NCBI RefSeq assembly: GCF_014643775.1 | Contig: NZ_BMKC01000003.1 | Location: forward strand, 372,350 to 436,349 | Length of the DNA: 64,000 bases | DNA from: Arenimonas soli | GTDB lineage: Bacteria; Pseudomonadota; Gammaproteobacteria; Xanthomonadales; Xanthomonadaceae | Reading direction: 5' to 3' | Shown: piece by piece, positions 17,501-25,305 of the stretch | Numbering within the stretch: the stretch's first letter is position 1 | How the letters are laid out: each line of letters begins with the position of its first letter | The notes under the pieces: model-generated | What the model saw: only the letters and a program-made list of their open reading frames with translations | What the model was told of the DNA's origin: nothing | The model's database searches: none | Program-made: the position numbers and the translations under genes

Positions 17501-18843
17501 GGGAGGTCTTCGCGCCGGTACTCCTTCCTGACGTGGATGCCCGGACGACCCAGGTAACGGTGGCCCTGCGGCCCGGTTCCCAGCAGGACCAGTTCGACGC
17601 CGGGCGGCAGCACCTTGACCAGTTCGTCGAGCAGCGCGCTGCCCTTGGCGCCATGCACGCGACCAGGCACCAGCACCCGCAGCGCCGCGCCGGGCCGGGG
17701 TTTCGACCGGGCCGGCCTGTCCGCGAATGGCGCCAGCCCGTGGTTGATGACCGTCCACGGGCGTGCCGACAGGGCGGGCGCCAGGGCCCGGAAGCGGTCG
17801 CGGGCAAAGGTGCTGGGCGCGACCAGCACCACGTCGTGCTGCCCGATGCTTGCGAACAGCTCCGAGCGCAGCGCCCACCAGCGAGAGGCCTCCCGCTCGG
17901 AAAAAAGGAAGCCCGGCCCGGCTTCCGCGATCCTGCGCGCCAGCGTGGCCTCGTCGAAGGCATCCACGGCCGGATCGCGCGTTTCGTGCAGCAGCGGCCA
18001 CGCCGGGAACAGGTCATGCGCGCAAAGCGCCGTCGGCAGGCCCGTGCGCAGCACGTCGAGGGAATGGCCGATCAGCGACGACACCAGCACGGCGCCGACG
18101 TTCCAGCGGGAAACCAGCAGCGCCAGCACGGCCTCGACCTCCGTCGACCTGGCGCTGCAGTCGGCGATGGGCGCGGCCAGCGTCCAGGTCTGCAGGGGCG
18201 GCGCGTCCAGGTCAGCGTGCAGGCACAGTTCGCGGCCGAACGGCGGCCGGTCGTCGGCGCCGCGGGCCACCAGCACCAGGTGTTCGCGCGACCCATCGGC
18301 CTGCATCAGGTCGCGCACGAATCGTTCCGCGCCGCCGCCCCAGGCATGCAGTACGTGCAGCACGGCCGGGCGCCCGGGGCGGACCCGGCGGCCGGGCGCC
18401 TTGCTCCGCGCCAGCAGGGCGCGCACGGGCAGGGGCGGGGGTTCGGACGTCGGCTCGGCCCGTCCCACCTGCGCGCAGGGCAGCAGGCCGCAACGACCGG
18501 TCACGCCGGCTTCGAAGTCTTCGGGGCGGGTCGCGGCACCCGCGCGCCACAGCGAACATTCCGCAGACCAGCCATTCCAGGCGAACGCAGCGTGTTCGCC
18601 GAAGGTCCAGGCCAGCGTGTCGCCGTCGTCGCCCAGGGGCCAGCGCCCGTCCAGGGGCGAGAGCACGTCCCAGTCCGCCTCGCGCCACGCGGCCAGCAAA
18701 CGCTCGAGCGCCGGCGCGTCCGGCTCGATCCCTTCGCGCAGCAACAGCACGTCCCGGCCGGGGTGCTCGGCGCGGGCGCGTTGCAGCGCCTTGGCCGGCG
18801 AATCGGCCCAGCGGCACGTGACCGGTCGGGAAGTGGCATCCAT
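14521..18843 (-). CDS. 1440-residue multidomain glycosyltransferase (GT-B, coiled coil, GT2, GT-B)
   Basis: Very large glycosyltransferase. After an N-terminal region of unclear fold, a GT4-like GT-B half (about 385-560) has LVPGRVHGAKG and PETWSYTLSEMWALGLPVL. A charged coiled coil covers about 595-770. A GT2 domain (about 805-1050) has VPVYN, VVDDGSSDAT and the FLNNDTTVQPGW metal-binding strand, then YYEDTDLAMRVRRQG. A second GT4-like domain (about 1070-1435) has VSNIHD, FVGGFRHPPNVDAALWL and PLRYGAGVKGKVNQALAHGLPVVAT. Such chimeric proteins usually build O-antigen, exopolysaccharide or protein glycans. No polysaccharide cluster surrounds it, so the substrate is unknown. It is divergent from mrcB. 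Confidence 0.88.
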   Translation of the reverse strand: MDATSRPVTCRWADSPAKALQRARAEHPGRDVLLLREGIEPDAPALERLLAAWREADWDVLSPLDGRWPLGDDGDTLAWTFGEHAAFAWNGWSAECSLWRAGAATRPEDFEAGVTGRCGLLPCAQVGRAEPTSEPPPLPVRALLARSKAPGRRVRPGRPAVLHVLHAWGGGAERFVRDLMQADGSREHLVLVARGADDRPPFGRELCLHADLDAPPLQTWTLAAPIADCSARSTEVEAVLALLVSRWNVGAVLVSSLIGHSLDVLRTGLPTALCAHDLFPAWPLLHETRDPAVDAFDEATLARRIAEAGPGFLFSEREASRWWALRSELFASIGQHDVVLVAPSTFARDRFRALAPALSARPWTVINHGLAPFADRPARSKPRPGAALRVLVPGRVHGAKGSALLDELVKVLPPGVELVLLGTGPQGHRYLGRPGIHVRKEYRREDLPRWLASLSPDLALLPSTVPETWSYTLSEMWALGLPVLCADAGALAERLADTGAGWCIAGGAAAFARALSELDADRDRIEAARARIPAQDEGLAPMAAAWARALPSQPETLLLPAADPDGIARLALAESLAMRDQALREKQESMARQHEELARRADWAFDLKAQLARLTSGKAGADRELARITTELQNERAELEAARRLGERQLDSIAQLRATVERNSRAVEEAAGHVEQIARLEQQLADAHGYYQRDCGDLARQRDVALAQRDELHKAHARLQSSFAWRLARRPQQALDALRAGLQGLAFRLRQLRSLGSRGITSLRVRGWTGTLERWRQRRAAPSGESRLVPPPSASASGAALRLPRPVAPRASIVVPVYNQLHMTLACLRALADSGDATAFEVIVVDDGSSDATAELLPTIPGLVFHRNPKNLGFIGACNAGATKARGEFLVFLNNDTTVQPGWLDALLATFERYPDTGLAGSKLVYPDGRLQEAGGIIFADGSCWNYGRFEDPAHPRCNFVREVDYCSGASIAIRRDLFEDLDGFDGLYSPAYYEDTDLAMRVRRQGLKVRYQPASVVVHHEGATSGTDTGSGVKAYQVANQIKFVERWREVLARDHRPPSAGAEVASERGRNRRVLVLDACTPTPDRDSGSLRMTALLRLLREEGCSVVFFPENRAHDGAYTEALQQLGVEAWWHPWLADVPRWLAQHGDRFDLVIGSRHYVLGPVLPLLRLQAPRARVVFDTVDLHFLREQREAELAGDAAGLRTAARTRKAELALVAQADLTWVVSEAERVLLASEAPGARVDVVSNIHDIAEPGPGFAGREGLLFVGGFRHPPNVDAALWLAEDILPRIHARHPGLPLHLVGGDSSPAVKALGQRAGIHFHGYVPDLGPLLREVRVSVAPLRYGAGVKGKVNQALAHGLPVVATTCAVEGMHLVDGQDVLVADDAEAFADAVLRLHDDATLWSRLSEGGLENTRRHFSPDVVRAPLRRLLDELPGR

Positions 18844-18888
18844 GCGGAGTGTTCAGTCTCGGGTGGGGGCGGGGCGACGGCGGCCTGC

Positions 18889-18894
18889 TAGACT
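18889..18894 (+). promoter_or_regulatory. candidate -10 box upstream of mrcB
   Basis: TAGACT lies 21 bases before the mrcB start in the short divergent gap with the glycosyltransferase gene. No convincing -35 is seen at 16-18 bases. It resembles other TAGAAT/TAAACT boxes ahead of genes in this window. Confidence 0.3.
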
Positions 18895-18915
18895 CGCCGC
18901 ACCCCGGGATTATCC

Positions 18916-21273
18916 ATGTCCGTGCCCCGAAACGCTTCCCCCAAATCCTCAGGCCCTCCTTCCGCCCGTTCCCGCTGGCGCACCTGGCTCTTCCGCGGCG
19001 CACTGCTTGCGCTGGGCCTGGTCGTGGGCGTGGGGGTGCCGCTGTTCTACGTGCTCGACAAGCGGGTGCGCGCGGAATTCGAGGCGCTGGTCTGGCAGGT
19101 GCCCACCCGCGTTTACGCCCGGCCACAGGCCCTGGCGCCGGGAACCCGCCTGGATGCCGACACCCTGATGCTGGAACTGGCCGCGGCCGGTTATCGCGAA
19201 GACGGCGGCGACCTGTCCGGCACCTGGGCCCGCGAGGGCAAGCGGTTTGACATCGCCACCCGCGCCTTCTTCGGCCTTGAAGGTCCGGTGCCGGCGCGCC
19301 GGCTGTCGGTGGTGATCGACGGCGGTCGCGTGGCCACGGTCACCGATCGCGCGTCCGGCAAGCCGGTCCAGGACGCCCGCCTGGACCCGGCGCGCATCGC
19401 CACCCTGTATGGCGACGTCACCGAAGAGCGCCGGCTGGTGCAGCTCAAGGACGTGCCTTCACTGCTGGTCACCGGCCTGCAGGCGGTGGAGGACCGCAAC
19501 TTCAAGCACCACCACGGCATCGACCCCTGGGGCATCCTGCGCGCCGCCTGGGTGAACACCCGCGAGGGCGAGATCGAGCAGGGCGCCAGCACGCTGACCC
19601 AGCAGTTGGTGCGGAACCTGTTCCTCAGCCGCGAAGTGGCCTGGACCCGAAAGATCAAGGAGGCCAGCTACTCGATCATCATCGAGGCGCGCTACGACAA
19701 GCAGCGCATCCTCGAGGCCTACTTCAACGAGGTTTACCTCGGCCAGCACGGCAACCAGGCCATCCACGGCATCGGCGCGGGTGCCGAGTTCTGGTTCGGA
19801 CGCGACCTTTCGGCGCTGCGCACCCAGGACATGGCCCTGCTGGTGGGCATGATCCAGGGGCCGTCGGTGTACGACCCGCGGCGCCGGCCGGAAGCGGCGC
19901 TCAAGCGCCGCAACCTGGTGCTGGCGGTCTGGCGCGACACCGGCCTGATCACCGCCGCCGACGCGGAAAAGGCCATGGCGTCCCCGCTGGGCGTCAGCGC
20001 GCGTCCGGGCGTGGCTTCGAACCGCAATCCGGCCTTCATGGACCTGGTGCGCCGCCAGCTGGCGCGCGACTACCCGGCCGACGCGCTGCGTGGCGCCGGG
20101 CTGGTGGTGGTCACGACGCTGTCGCCTTCGGCGCAGCTGCGCGCCGAACAGGCCGTCACCGGCACGCTCGACCAGGTGCAGCGCAAGGAGGGGCCGGCCC
20201 TGCAGGCGGGATTGGTGCTTACCGACACGCAAAGCGGCGAAGTGCTGGCCATGGTCGGCAACCGCGACACCGACCAGCCGGGCTTCAACCGCGCGCTCGA
20301 AGCGCAGCGGCCGGTGGGCTCCCTGCTCAAGCCCATGGTCTACCTGCTGGCGCTGGCCCAGCCCGACCGCTGGTCGCTGGCGACGCCGGTGGACGATGCG
20401 CCGGTGAACCTCGTGCTGCCCAACGGCAAACGCTGGAACCCGGAAAACTCCGACGGCCGCAGCCATGGCCGGGTCAGCCTGGCCGACGCGCTGGTGCATT
20501 CGTACAACCAGGCGACGGTGCGCGTGGGCATGGACGTTGGCCCCGAGCGGCTGGCCGAACTGCTCAAGGTGCTCGCCGGCCTGCGCGCCGAACCCAACCC
20601 GTCGCTGATCCTGGGGTCGGTCGACCTGAGCCCGTTTTCGATGGCGCAGGTTTACCAGTTCCTGGCCTCGGGCGGCGAAATCCAGCCGCTGCGTGCGGTG
20701 CGCGGCGTCATCGACGCCAAGGGCGAGGCGATCAGCGAGTACGACTTCAAGGCGGCGCCGGCGCAGGAAGGCGATGCGATCGCCGCGCGCCTGGTCACGC
20801 TGGCGTTGCAGGACACGGTCACCCGCGGCACCGCCAGCCAGCTGGTGCGCGATGGCCTGGGGCATCTGAAGCCCGCCGGCAAGACCGGCACCAGCAACGA
20901 CAGCCGCGACAGCTGGTTCGCCGGCTATACCGGTAGTCACCTGGCGGTGGTGTGGGTCGGCAACGACCGCAATGAACCCACCGGGCTTTACGGATCCACC
21001 GGTGCGATGCGCGTGTGGTCCTCGCTTTTCAAGGGCCTGCCCACCGCGCCGCTGGACGTCGGCGCGCAGGGCCTGGAGTGGGGCTGGGTGGACGCCGAGG
21101 TGTTCGCCACCACCGAACAGGACTGCGAAGGCGCCCGGCGCTATGCGTTCGTTGGTGGCTACCTGCCGACCGAACATGTCAGCTGCCGCAAGAACAGCTG
21201 GCTGGACTGGTTCCGCCGCGGCGACGACGATCGCCGCGACCGCCGTGACGACCGTGACAGAAGGACCGACTGA
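18916..21273 (+). CDS. mrcB: penicillin-binding protein 1B (bifunctional transglycosylase/transpeptidase)
   Basis: Class A PBP, 785 residues, inner membrane with a large periplasmic part. A transmembrane anchor (about 23-45) is followed by a UB2H-like region, then the GT51 glycosyltransferase with catalytic Glu192 in EDRNFKHHHGID and GASTLTQQLVRNLFL at 223-237. The transpeptidase has Ser469-x-x-Lys472 (GSLLKP), SYN at 529 and KTGT from Lys656. The UB2H region is the LpoB docking site in E. coli PBP1B. A basic/acidic tail (DDDRRDRRDDRDRRTD) ends the protein. The stop is followed one base later by the start of a lipoprotein gene. Confidence 0.96.
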   Translation: MSVPRNASPKSSGPPSARSRWRTWLFRGALLALGLVVGVGVPLFYVLDKRVRAEFEALVWQVPTRVYARPQALAPGTRLDADTLMLELAAAGYREDGGDLSGTWAREGKRFDIATRAFFGLEGPVPARRLSVVIDGGRVATVTDRASGKPVQDARLDPARIATLYGDVTEERRLVQLKDVPSLLVTGLQAVEDRNFKHHHGIDPWGILRAAWVNTREGEIEQGASTLTQQLVRNLFLSREVAWTRKIKEASYSIIIEARYDKQRILEAYFNEVYLGQHGNQAIHGIGAGAEFWFGRDLSALRTQDMALLVGMIQGPSVYDPRRRPEAALKRRNLVLAVWRDTGLITAADAEKAMASPLGVSARPGVASNRNPAFMDLVRRQLARDYPADALRGAGLVVVTTLSPSAQLRAEQAVTGTLDQVQRKEGPALQAGLVLTDTQSGEVLAMVGNRDTDQPGFNRALEAQRPVGSLLKPMVYLLALAQPDRWSLATPVDDAPVNLVLPNGKRWNPENSDGRSHGRVSLADALVHSYNQATVRVGMDVGPERLAELLKVLAGLRAEPNPSLILGSVDLSPFSMAQVYQFLASGGEIQPLRAVRGVIDAKGEAISEYDFKAAPAQEGDAIAARLVTLALQDTVTRGTASQLVRDGLGHLKPAGKTGTSNDSRDSWFAGYTGSHLAVVWVGNDRNEPTGLYGSTGAMRVWSSLFKGLPTAPLDVGAQGLEWGWVDAEVFATTEQDCEGARRYAFVGGYLPTEHVSCRKNSWLDWFRRGDDDRRDRRDDRDRRTD

Positions 21274-21274
21274 C

Positions 21275-21796
21275 ATGTTTTCCCGCCTTGCCGCCGTCGC
21301 CCTGGCCCTGCTGCTGGCCGCCTGTGCTTCCACGCCAGTGGGTCCGGTGGCACCTGCACGCACCGCTGCTGCGGAGGCCTCGCCGGCCGAACTGGTGGCG
21401 CAGGTGCGCGCCCTTGGCGAACACGGCCACGAACTCGAGGTGCAGCCGCTGCGCGACCCCCAGGTCGAGGACCTGCGCACGCAAGCCCAGGCCCAGGAAG
21501 CGGCCGGCGAGCCCAAGGCCGCGTTCGACACCCTGGCCCGGGCACTGGTCATCAGCCCCGGTGATCCTGACCTGCTGCAGTGGCAGGCCGAACTGGCGCT
21601 GCTGCGCCGCGCCTGGAAGCAGGCCGAAACCCTGGCCGCGCAGTCCTTCGAGCTGGGTCCGAAGCTGGGCGGACTGTGCCGCCGCAACTGGGCCACCATC
21701 GGCCACGCCCGCGCCATGCGCGGCGCGCACGAGGCGGCCGGTGTCGCCCACCGCCAGGGCGAGTCCTGCACGGTGTCGCCGCCGGTCCGCATGTAA
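21275..21796 (+). CDS. TPR-like lipoprotein downstream of mrcB
   Basis: 173-residue predicted lipoprotein with lipobox LAAC (Cys17). The mature part contains helix pairs of tetratricopeptide type (AAGEPKAAFDTLARALVISPGDPDLLQWQAELALLRRAWKQAETLAAQSFEL). The position directly after mrcB, one base from its stop, suggests a PBP1B-linked role similar to the outer-membrane lipoprotein activators (LpoB/LpoP) of class A PBPs. Pseudomonas LpoP also has TPRs, but this is inference from context and fold, not a sequence match I can show. yoaA starts immediately after the TAA. Confidence 0.78.
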   Translation: MFSRLAAVALALLLAACASTPVGPVAPARTAAAEASPAELVAQVRALGEHGHELEVQPLRDPQVEDLRTQAQAQEAAGEPKAAFDTLARALVISPGDPDLLQWQAELALLRRAWKQAETLAAQSFELGPKLGGLCRRNWATIGHARAMRGAHEAAGVAHRQGESCTVSPPVRM

Positions 21797-23881
21797 GTGG
21801 GCGACCTGGCCGAACGCACGCTGGCCGCGCTGGCGCCGGACGGGCCGCTGGCGACCGGTCTGGAGGGCTTCGTGCCGCGGTCGGCGCAGAACCAGCTGGC
21901 CCAGTCGGTCGCCGACGCCATTGACGACCGCGCCACCCTGGTCGCCGAGGCGGGCACCGGCACCGGCAAGACCTACGCCTACCTGGTGCCGGCGCTGCTG
22001 TCGGGCCAGCGCGTGATCCTGTCCACCGGCACGCGGGCGCTGCAGGACCAGCTCTACCACCGCGACCTGCCGCGCGTGCGCCAGGCCCTGGGCGCCGGCA
22101 TCAAGACCGCGCTGCTCAAGGGCCGGGCCAACTACCTGTGCCTGTACCGGCTTGAACAGGCCAAGGGGGAAAAATTCCAGTCGCGCGAAGTGGTCGGTCA
22201 TTTCCAGCGCGTGGTCGCCTGGGCCGGCCGAACGATGCGCGGCGACCTGGCCGAACTGGCCGACCTGCCCGAGGATTCGCCGCTGTGGCCGCAGGTCACC
22301 TCCACGGCCGACAACTGCCTGGGCAGCGAGTGCCCGTTCTGGGACGAGTGTTTCGTGGCCAAGGCCCGCCAGCAGGCGCAGGCCGCCGACCTGGTGGTGG
22401 TCAACCACCACCTGCTGCTCGCCGACCTGGCGATCAAGCAGGAAGGGTTCGGCGAAATCCTGCCCGGCGCGTCGGCCTTCGTCCTGGACGAAGCGCACCA
22501 GCTGCCGGAACTGGCCGCGCAGTTTTTCGGCGAAGGCATTTCGGCGCGGCAGCTGCTGGACCTGGCCCGCGATTGCCTGGCCGAGTGCAAGAACGTCACC
22601 GCGTCCCTGGCCACGGTGATGGGCCCGGCGCGCGCGCTGGAACAGGCCATGCGCGACCTGCGCCTGGCCCTGGACAAGCTGCCCCAGCGCGGCCCGCAGG
22701 CGCGGCTGCTGGCCGTGGCCGGCGCGCCGGCGGCGCTACAGCACCTGCAACACACCCTGGCCGAACTGCAGCGCGTGCTCGGCCCGCTGTCGGATGCCGC
22801 CCCGGGATTCGCGGCCTGCTGCGACCGGGCGGTCGAACTTCGCCGCCGCCTCGCCGCATGGCTCGGCGAGAAGCCGGCGGAAAAACCGGGGTCAGAGTCG
22901 ACTTTCCCCGACGTTGAATCGGCGACCGACGATGCCCCGGGAAAAGGCGACTCTGACCCCGGTTCTTCTGACCCCGGTCTTGCCGACAACTTCTCGGTGA
23001 AGTGGTACGAACTCACCCAGCGTGGCTTCACCCTGCAGCGCACGCCGCTGGATGTGTCGGGCCCGCTGCGCGAGTACCGCGAAAGAAGTCGCGCCGCCTG
23101 GATCTTCACGTCGGCAACGATGGCGGTGGACGGCCACTTCGCCCACCTGGGCCGGCGCCTGGGCCTGGACGAGCCGCGCGAGCTGCTCCAGCCCAGCCCC
23201 TTCGACTGGCCCAACCAGGCCCTGTGTTACCTGCCGCGTGGCATGCCCGAGCCCAACAGCCGCGAGTACGTCGGCGCCGTGCTCGACGTCGCCTGGCCGG
23301 TGCTGGAAGCCTCCAAGGGACGCGCCTTCCTGCTGTTCACCTCGCACCGCGCCCTGCGCGAGGCCGCCGAAGAACTGCGCGACGCACCCTGGCCGCTGTT
23401 CGTGCAGGGCACCGCGCCGCGCAGCGTGCTGCTGGAACGTTTCCGCGCTTCGGGCAACGGCGTGCTGCTGGGCGCCGCCAGTTTCTGGGAAGGCGTGGAC
23501 GTCGCCGGCGAGGCGCTCAGCGTGGTGGTCATCGACCGCCTGCCCTTCGCCGCGCCCGACGACCCCGTGCTCGAAGCCCGGCTCGAGGCCGTGCGCCGCC
23601 GCGGCGGCAACCCCTTCCGCGACGAACAGCTGCCGCAGGCGGTGATCGCGCTCAAGCAGGGCGTCGGCCGGCTGATCCGCAGCGACCACGACCGCGGCGT
23701 GCTGGTGCTGTGCGACCCGCGCCTGCTCGGCAAACCCTATGGCCGCAGCTTCCTGGCCAGCCTGCCGCCGTTCCCGCGCACCCGCGACATCGAAGACGTG
23801 CAGCGCTTTTTCGCCGCTGCCGACGCGGATCCGGGCGCCAGCGCGAACGCCGCATCGCTTGCGGCACAATCCACGCCATGA
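21797..23881 (+). CDS. yoaA: DinG/XPD-type ATP-dependent helicase YoaA
   Basis: Iron-sulfur superfamily 2 DNA helicase, 694 residues, of the DinG/YoaA group. Walker A is EAGTGTGKT (51-59), and Walker B DEAH is in VLDEAHQLPE. Four cysteines (YLCLY, NCLGSECPFWDEC) form the Fe-S site. Helicase domain 2 has SATMAVDGHF, WEGVDVAGE and QGVGRLIRS. E. coli YoaA works with the clamp-loader subunit HolC in damage tolerance. The GTG start at 21797 abuts the preceding TAA and gives the expected N-terminus. Residues about 364-394, acidic and Ser/Gly/Pro-rich, are encoded by an in-frame GGGGTCAGA inverted-repeat unit. The stop overlaps the tsaB start (ATGA). Confidence 0.94.
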   Translation: MGDLAERTLAALAPDGPLATGLEGFVPRSAQNQLAQSVADAIDDRATLVAEAGTGTGKTYAYLVPALLSGQRVILSTGTRALQDQLYHRDLPRVRQALGAGIKTALLKGRANYLCLYRLEQAKGEKFQSREVVGHFQRVVAWAGRTMRGDLAELADLPEDSPLWPQVTSTADNCLGSECPFWDECFVAKARQQAQAADLVVVNHHLLLADLAIKQEGFGEILPGASAFVLDEAHQLPELAAQFFGEGISARQLLDLARDCLAECKNVTASLATVMGPARALEQAMRDLRLALDKLPQRGPQARLLAVAGAPAALQHLQHTLAELQRVLGPLSDAAPGFAACCDRAVELRRRLAAWLGEKPAEKPGSESTFPDVESATDDAPGKGDSDPGSSDPGLADNFSVKWYELTQRGFTLQRTPLDVSGPLREYRERSRAAWIFTSATMAVDGHFAHLGRRLGLDEPRELLQPSPFDWPNQALCYLPRGMPEPNSREYVGAVLDVAWPVLEASKGRAFLLFTSHRALREAAEELRDAPWPLFVQGTAPRSVLLERFRASGNGVLLGAASFWEGVDVAGEALSVVVIDRLPFAAPDDPVLEARLEAVRRRGGNPFRDEQLPQAVIALKQGVGRLIRSDHDRGVLVLCDPRLLGKPYGRSFLASLPPFPRTRDIEDVQRFFAAADADPGASANAASLAAQSTP
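22886..22977. repeat. GGGGTCAGAGTCG inverted-repeat unit inside yoaA
   Basis: Left arm 22886-22910 and right arm 22937-22962 are imperfect inverted repeats of about 25 bases. The shared core is CCGGGGTCAGAGTCG, followed by CTTT and a C/G-rich end. A third, partial right end (TCTGACCCCGG, 22967-22977) follows directly. The reading frame of yoaA stays open across the unit. The ends match those of the units in hrpA and at 59649-59708. Confidence 0.82.
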
Positions 23882-24567
23882 AGCTCCTGGCCATCGAAAC
23901 CAGCACCGAAGCCTGCTCCGTCGCCGTGTACGCCGACGGCCAGGTGTTCGCGCGCCACGAACTGGCGCCGCGCCGGCATACCCAGCTGGTGCTGCCCTGG
24001 GCCGATGAACTGCTGGCCGAAGCCGGCCTGGCCAAGTCGCAGCTCGACGCGATCGCCGTCGGCCGCGGCCCCGGTGCCTTCACCGGCGTGCGCCTGGCCA
24101 TCGCGCTGGTGCAGGGCCTGGCGCTGGCGCTCGACCGGCCGGTGCTGCCGGTGTCCACGCTGGCGGTGCTGGCGATGCAGGGGCAGGGCGAAAACATCCT
24201 TGCCGCCATCGACGCGCGCATGGGCGAGATCTACCTGGGTGCGTTCGTGCGCGATGCCGACGGCCTGGTCAGCGCCGCCGGCCCGGAAACCCTGTGCGCC
24301 CCTTCCGAAGCGCCGCCTCCCGGCACGTCGCTGCAGGGCGTCGGCTCCGGCTTCGCGGCCGGCGACGCTGCGCTGGTCGCCCGCCTGGGCGACCGGCTTT
24401 CCGGTTTCGATGCCGGCGCGCTGCCGCACGCGCGCGATCTCGCCCGCCTGGCCGTGCGCGCCTGGCAGCGCGGCGAGGCCATCGCCGCCGACGCGCTGGA
24501 ACCCGCCTACCTGCGCGACAAGGTCGCGCTGACCCTGGCCGAGCAAGGCAAGCCGGTTCCGCGCTGA
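23878..24567 (+). CDS. tsaB: tRNA t6A biosynthesis protein TsaB
   Basis: 229-residue ASKHA-fold partner of TsaD in threonylcarbamoyl-adenosine (t6A37) modification of ANN-decoding tRNAs. The N-terminus (LLAIETSTEACSVAVYADG), the DAIAVGRGPGAFTGVRLAIA stretch and the C-terminal PAYLRDKVALTL tail are typical. The ATG at 23878 overlaps the yoaA stop by four bases, so translation is probably coupled. It converges on the Nudix-cupin gene, with only 3 bases between the stops. Confidence 0.96.
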   Translation: MKLLAIETSTEACSVAVYADGQVFARHELAPRRHTQLVLPWADELLAEAGLAKSQLDAIAVGRGPGAFTGVRLAIALVQGLALALDRPVLPVSTLAVLAMQGQGENILAAIDARMGEIYLGAFVRDADGLVSAAGPETLCAPSEAPPPGTSLQGVGSGFAAGDAALVARLGDRLSGFDAGALPHARDLARLAVRAWQRGEAIAADALEPAYLRDKVALTLAEQGKPVPR

Positions 24568-24570
24568 GAC

Positions 24571-25302
24571 TCAATCGTCCTTGCGGTCGCCGCGCGCGCT
24601 GGGCTGCGACACCACCAGGAAGTCCACGGCCTCGTCGAACGGGTTGCTGAACTGGTGCGGCAACCCCGGCGGCACCTCCAGGCCCTGGCCCGCGGCGAGC
24701 GCCACCTCGCGCCCCGCCAGTTCGATCATCGCGCGGCCGGAAAGGATGTAGAAGAACTGCCGCGCCTGCCCGTGGCGGTGCCGGTGTTCGCGGCCGCCGG
24801 GCGGCACGTGTTCGGCGATCACCGACAGGTCGTGGCGCTGCAGCAGGTGCCAGCCGTCGTTGTTGCCACCCCAGAGGTAGTGCCGGTCGGCTTCGCGCAC
24901 CGCCGGTTTCCACAGCGAGGCCAGCATCGGCAGGATCTGCCAGCGCGACAGCGGCGCGATCCTGCGATCGCCCGGTGCCGCCGGGTCCACCCAGGCCAGT
25001 TCCTGGATCTCGGCGCCGGCCGCGGGCGTGCCGTCGGCGCTGGCCAGGAAAACCTCCGCCTGCACGCGGGTGCCCGGTTCGTTCACCGCGACGTCCTCGA
25101 ATTCGCCCAGGCGAACGGCGCCCGGCCGCAGGGCCACGCCGATTTCCTCGGCCAGTTCGCGCGCCAGGGTCTGCAGCGCGTCCTCGCCCGGTTCGCGCTT
25201 GCCACCGGGCTGGATGAAGGTGTCGGTGCCTGTCTTGCGCACCAGCAGCACCTGGCCCTGGTCATTGCACAGCACGGCCGCGACGGTGCGGATAAGCGCC
25301 AT
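24571..25302 (-). CDS. Nudix hydrolase-cupin fusion protein
   Basis: 243 residues in one uninterrupted frame. The N-terminal half is a Nudix domain with a full box G-x5-E-x7-REL-x-EE-x-G-V at 34-56 (GKREPGEDALQTLARELAEE), so pyrophosphohydrolase activity on a nucleoside-diphosphate-type substrate is possible. The C-terminal half (about 150-238) is a single-cupin barrel with metal-ligand motif HRHRHGQARQFFYILSG and the second motif PPGLPHQFSNP. Which small molecule is handled is unknown. It starts 3 bases after the mgtE stop, so the two are probably co-transcribed. Confidence 0.85.
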   Translation of the reverse strand: MALIRTVAAVLCNDQGQVLLVRKTGTDTFIQPGGKREPGEDALQTLARELAEEIGVALRPGAVRLGEFEDVAVNEPGTRVQAEVFLASADGTPAAGAEIQELAWVDPAAPGDRRIAPLSRWQILPMLASLWKPAVREADRHYLWGGNNDGWHLLQRHDLSVIAEHVPPGGREHRHRHGQARQFFYILSGRAMIELAGREVALAAGQGLEVPPGLPHQFSNPFDEAVDFLVVSQPSARGDRKDD

Positions 25303-25305
25303 GGC

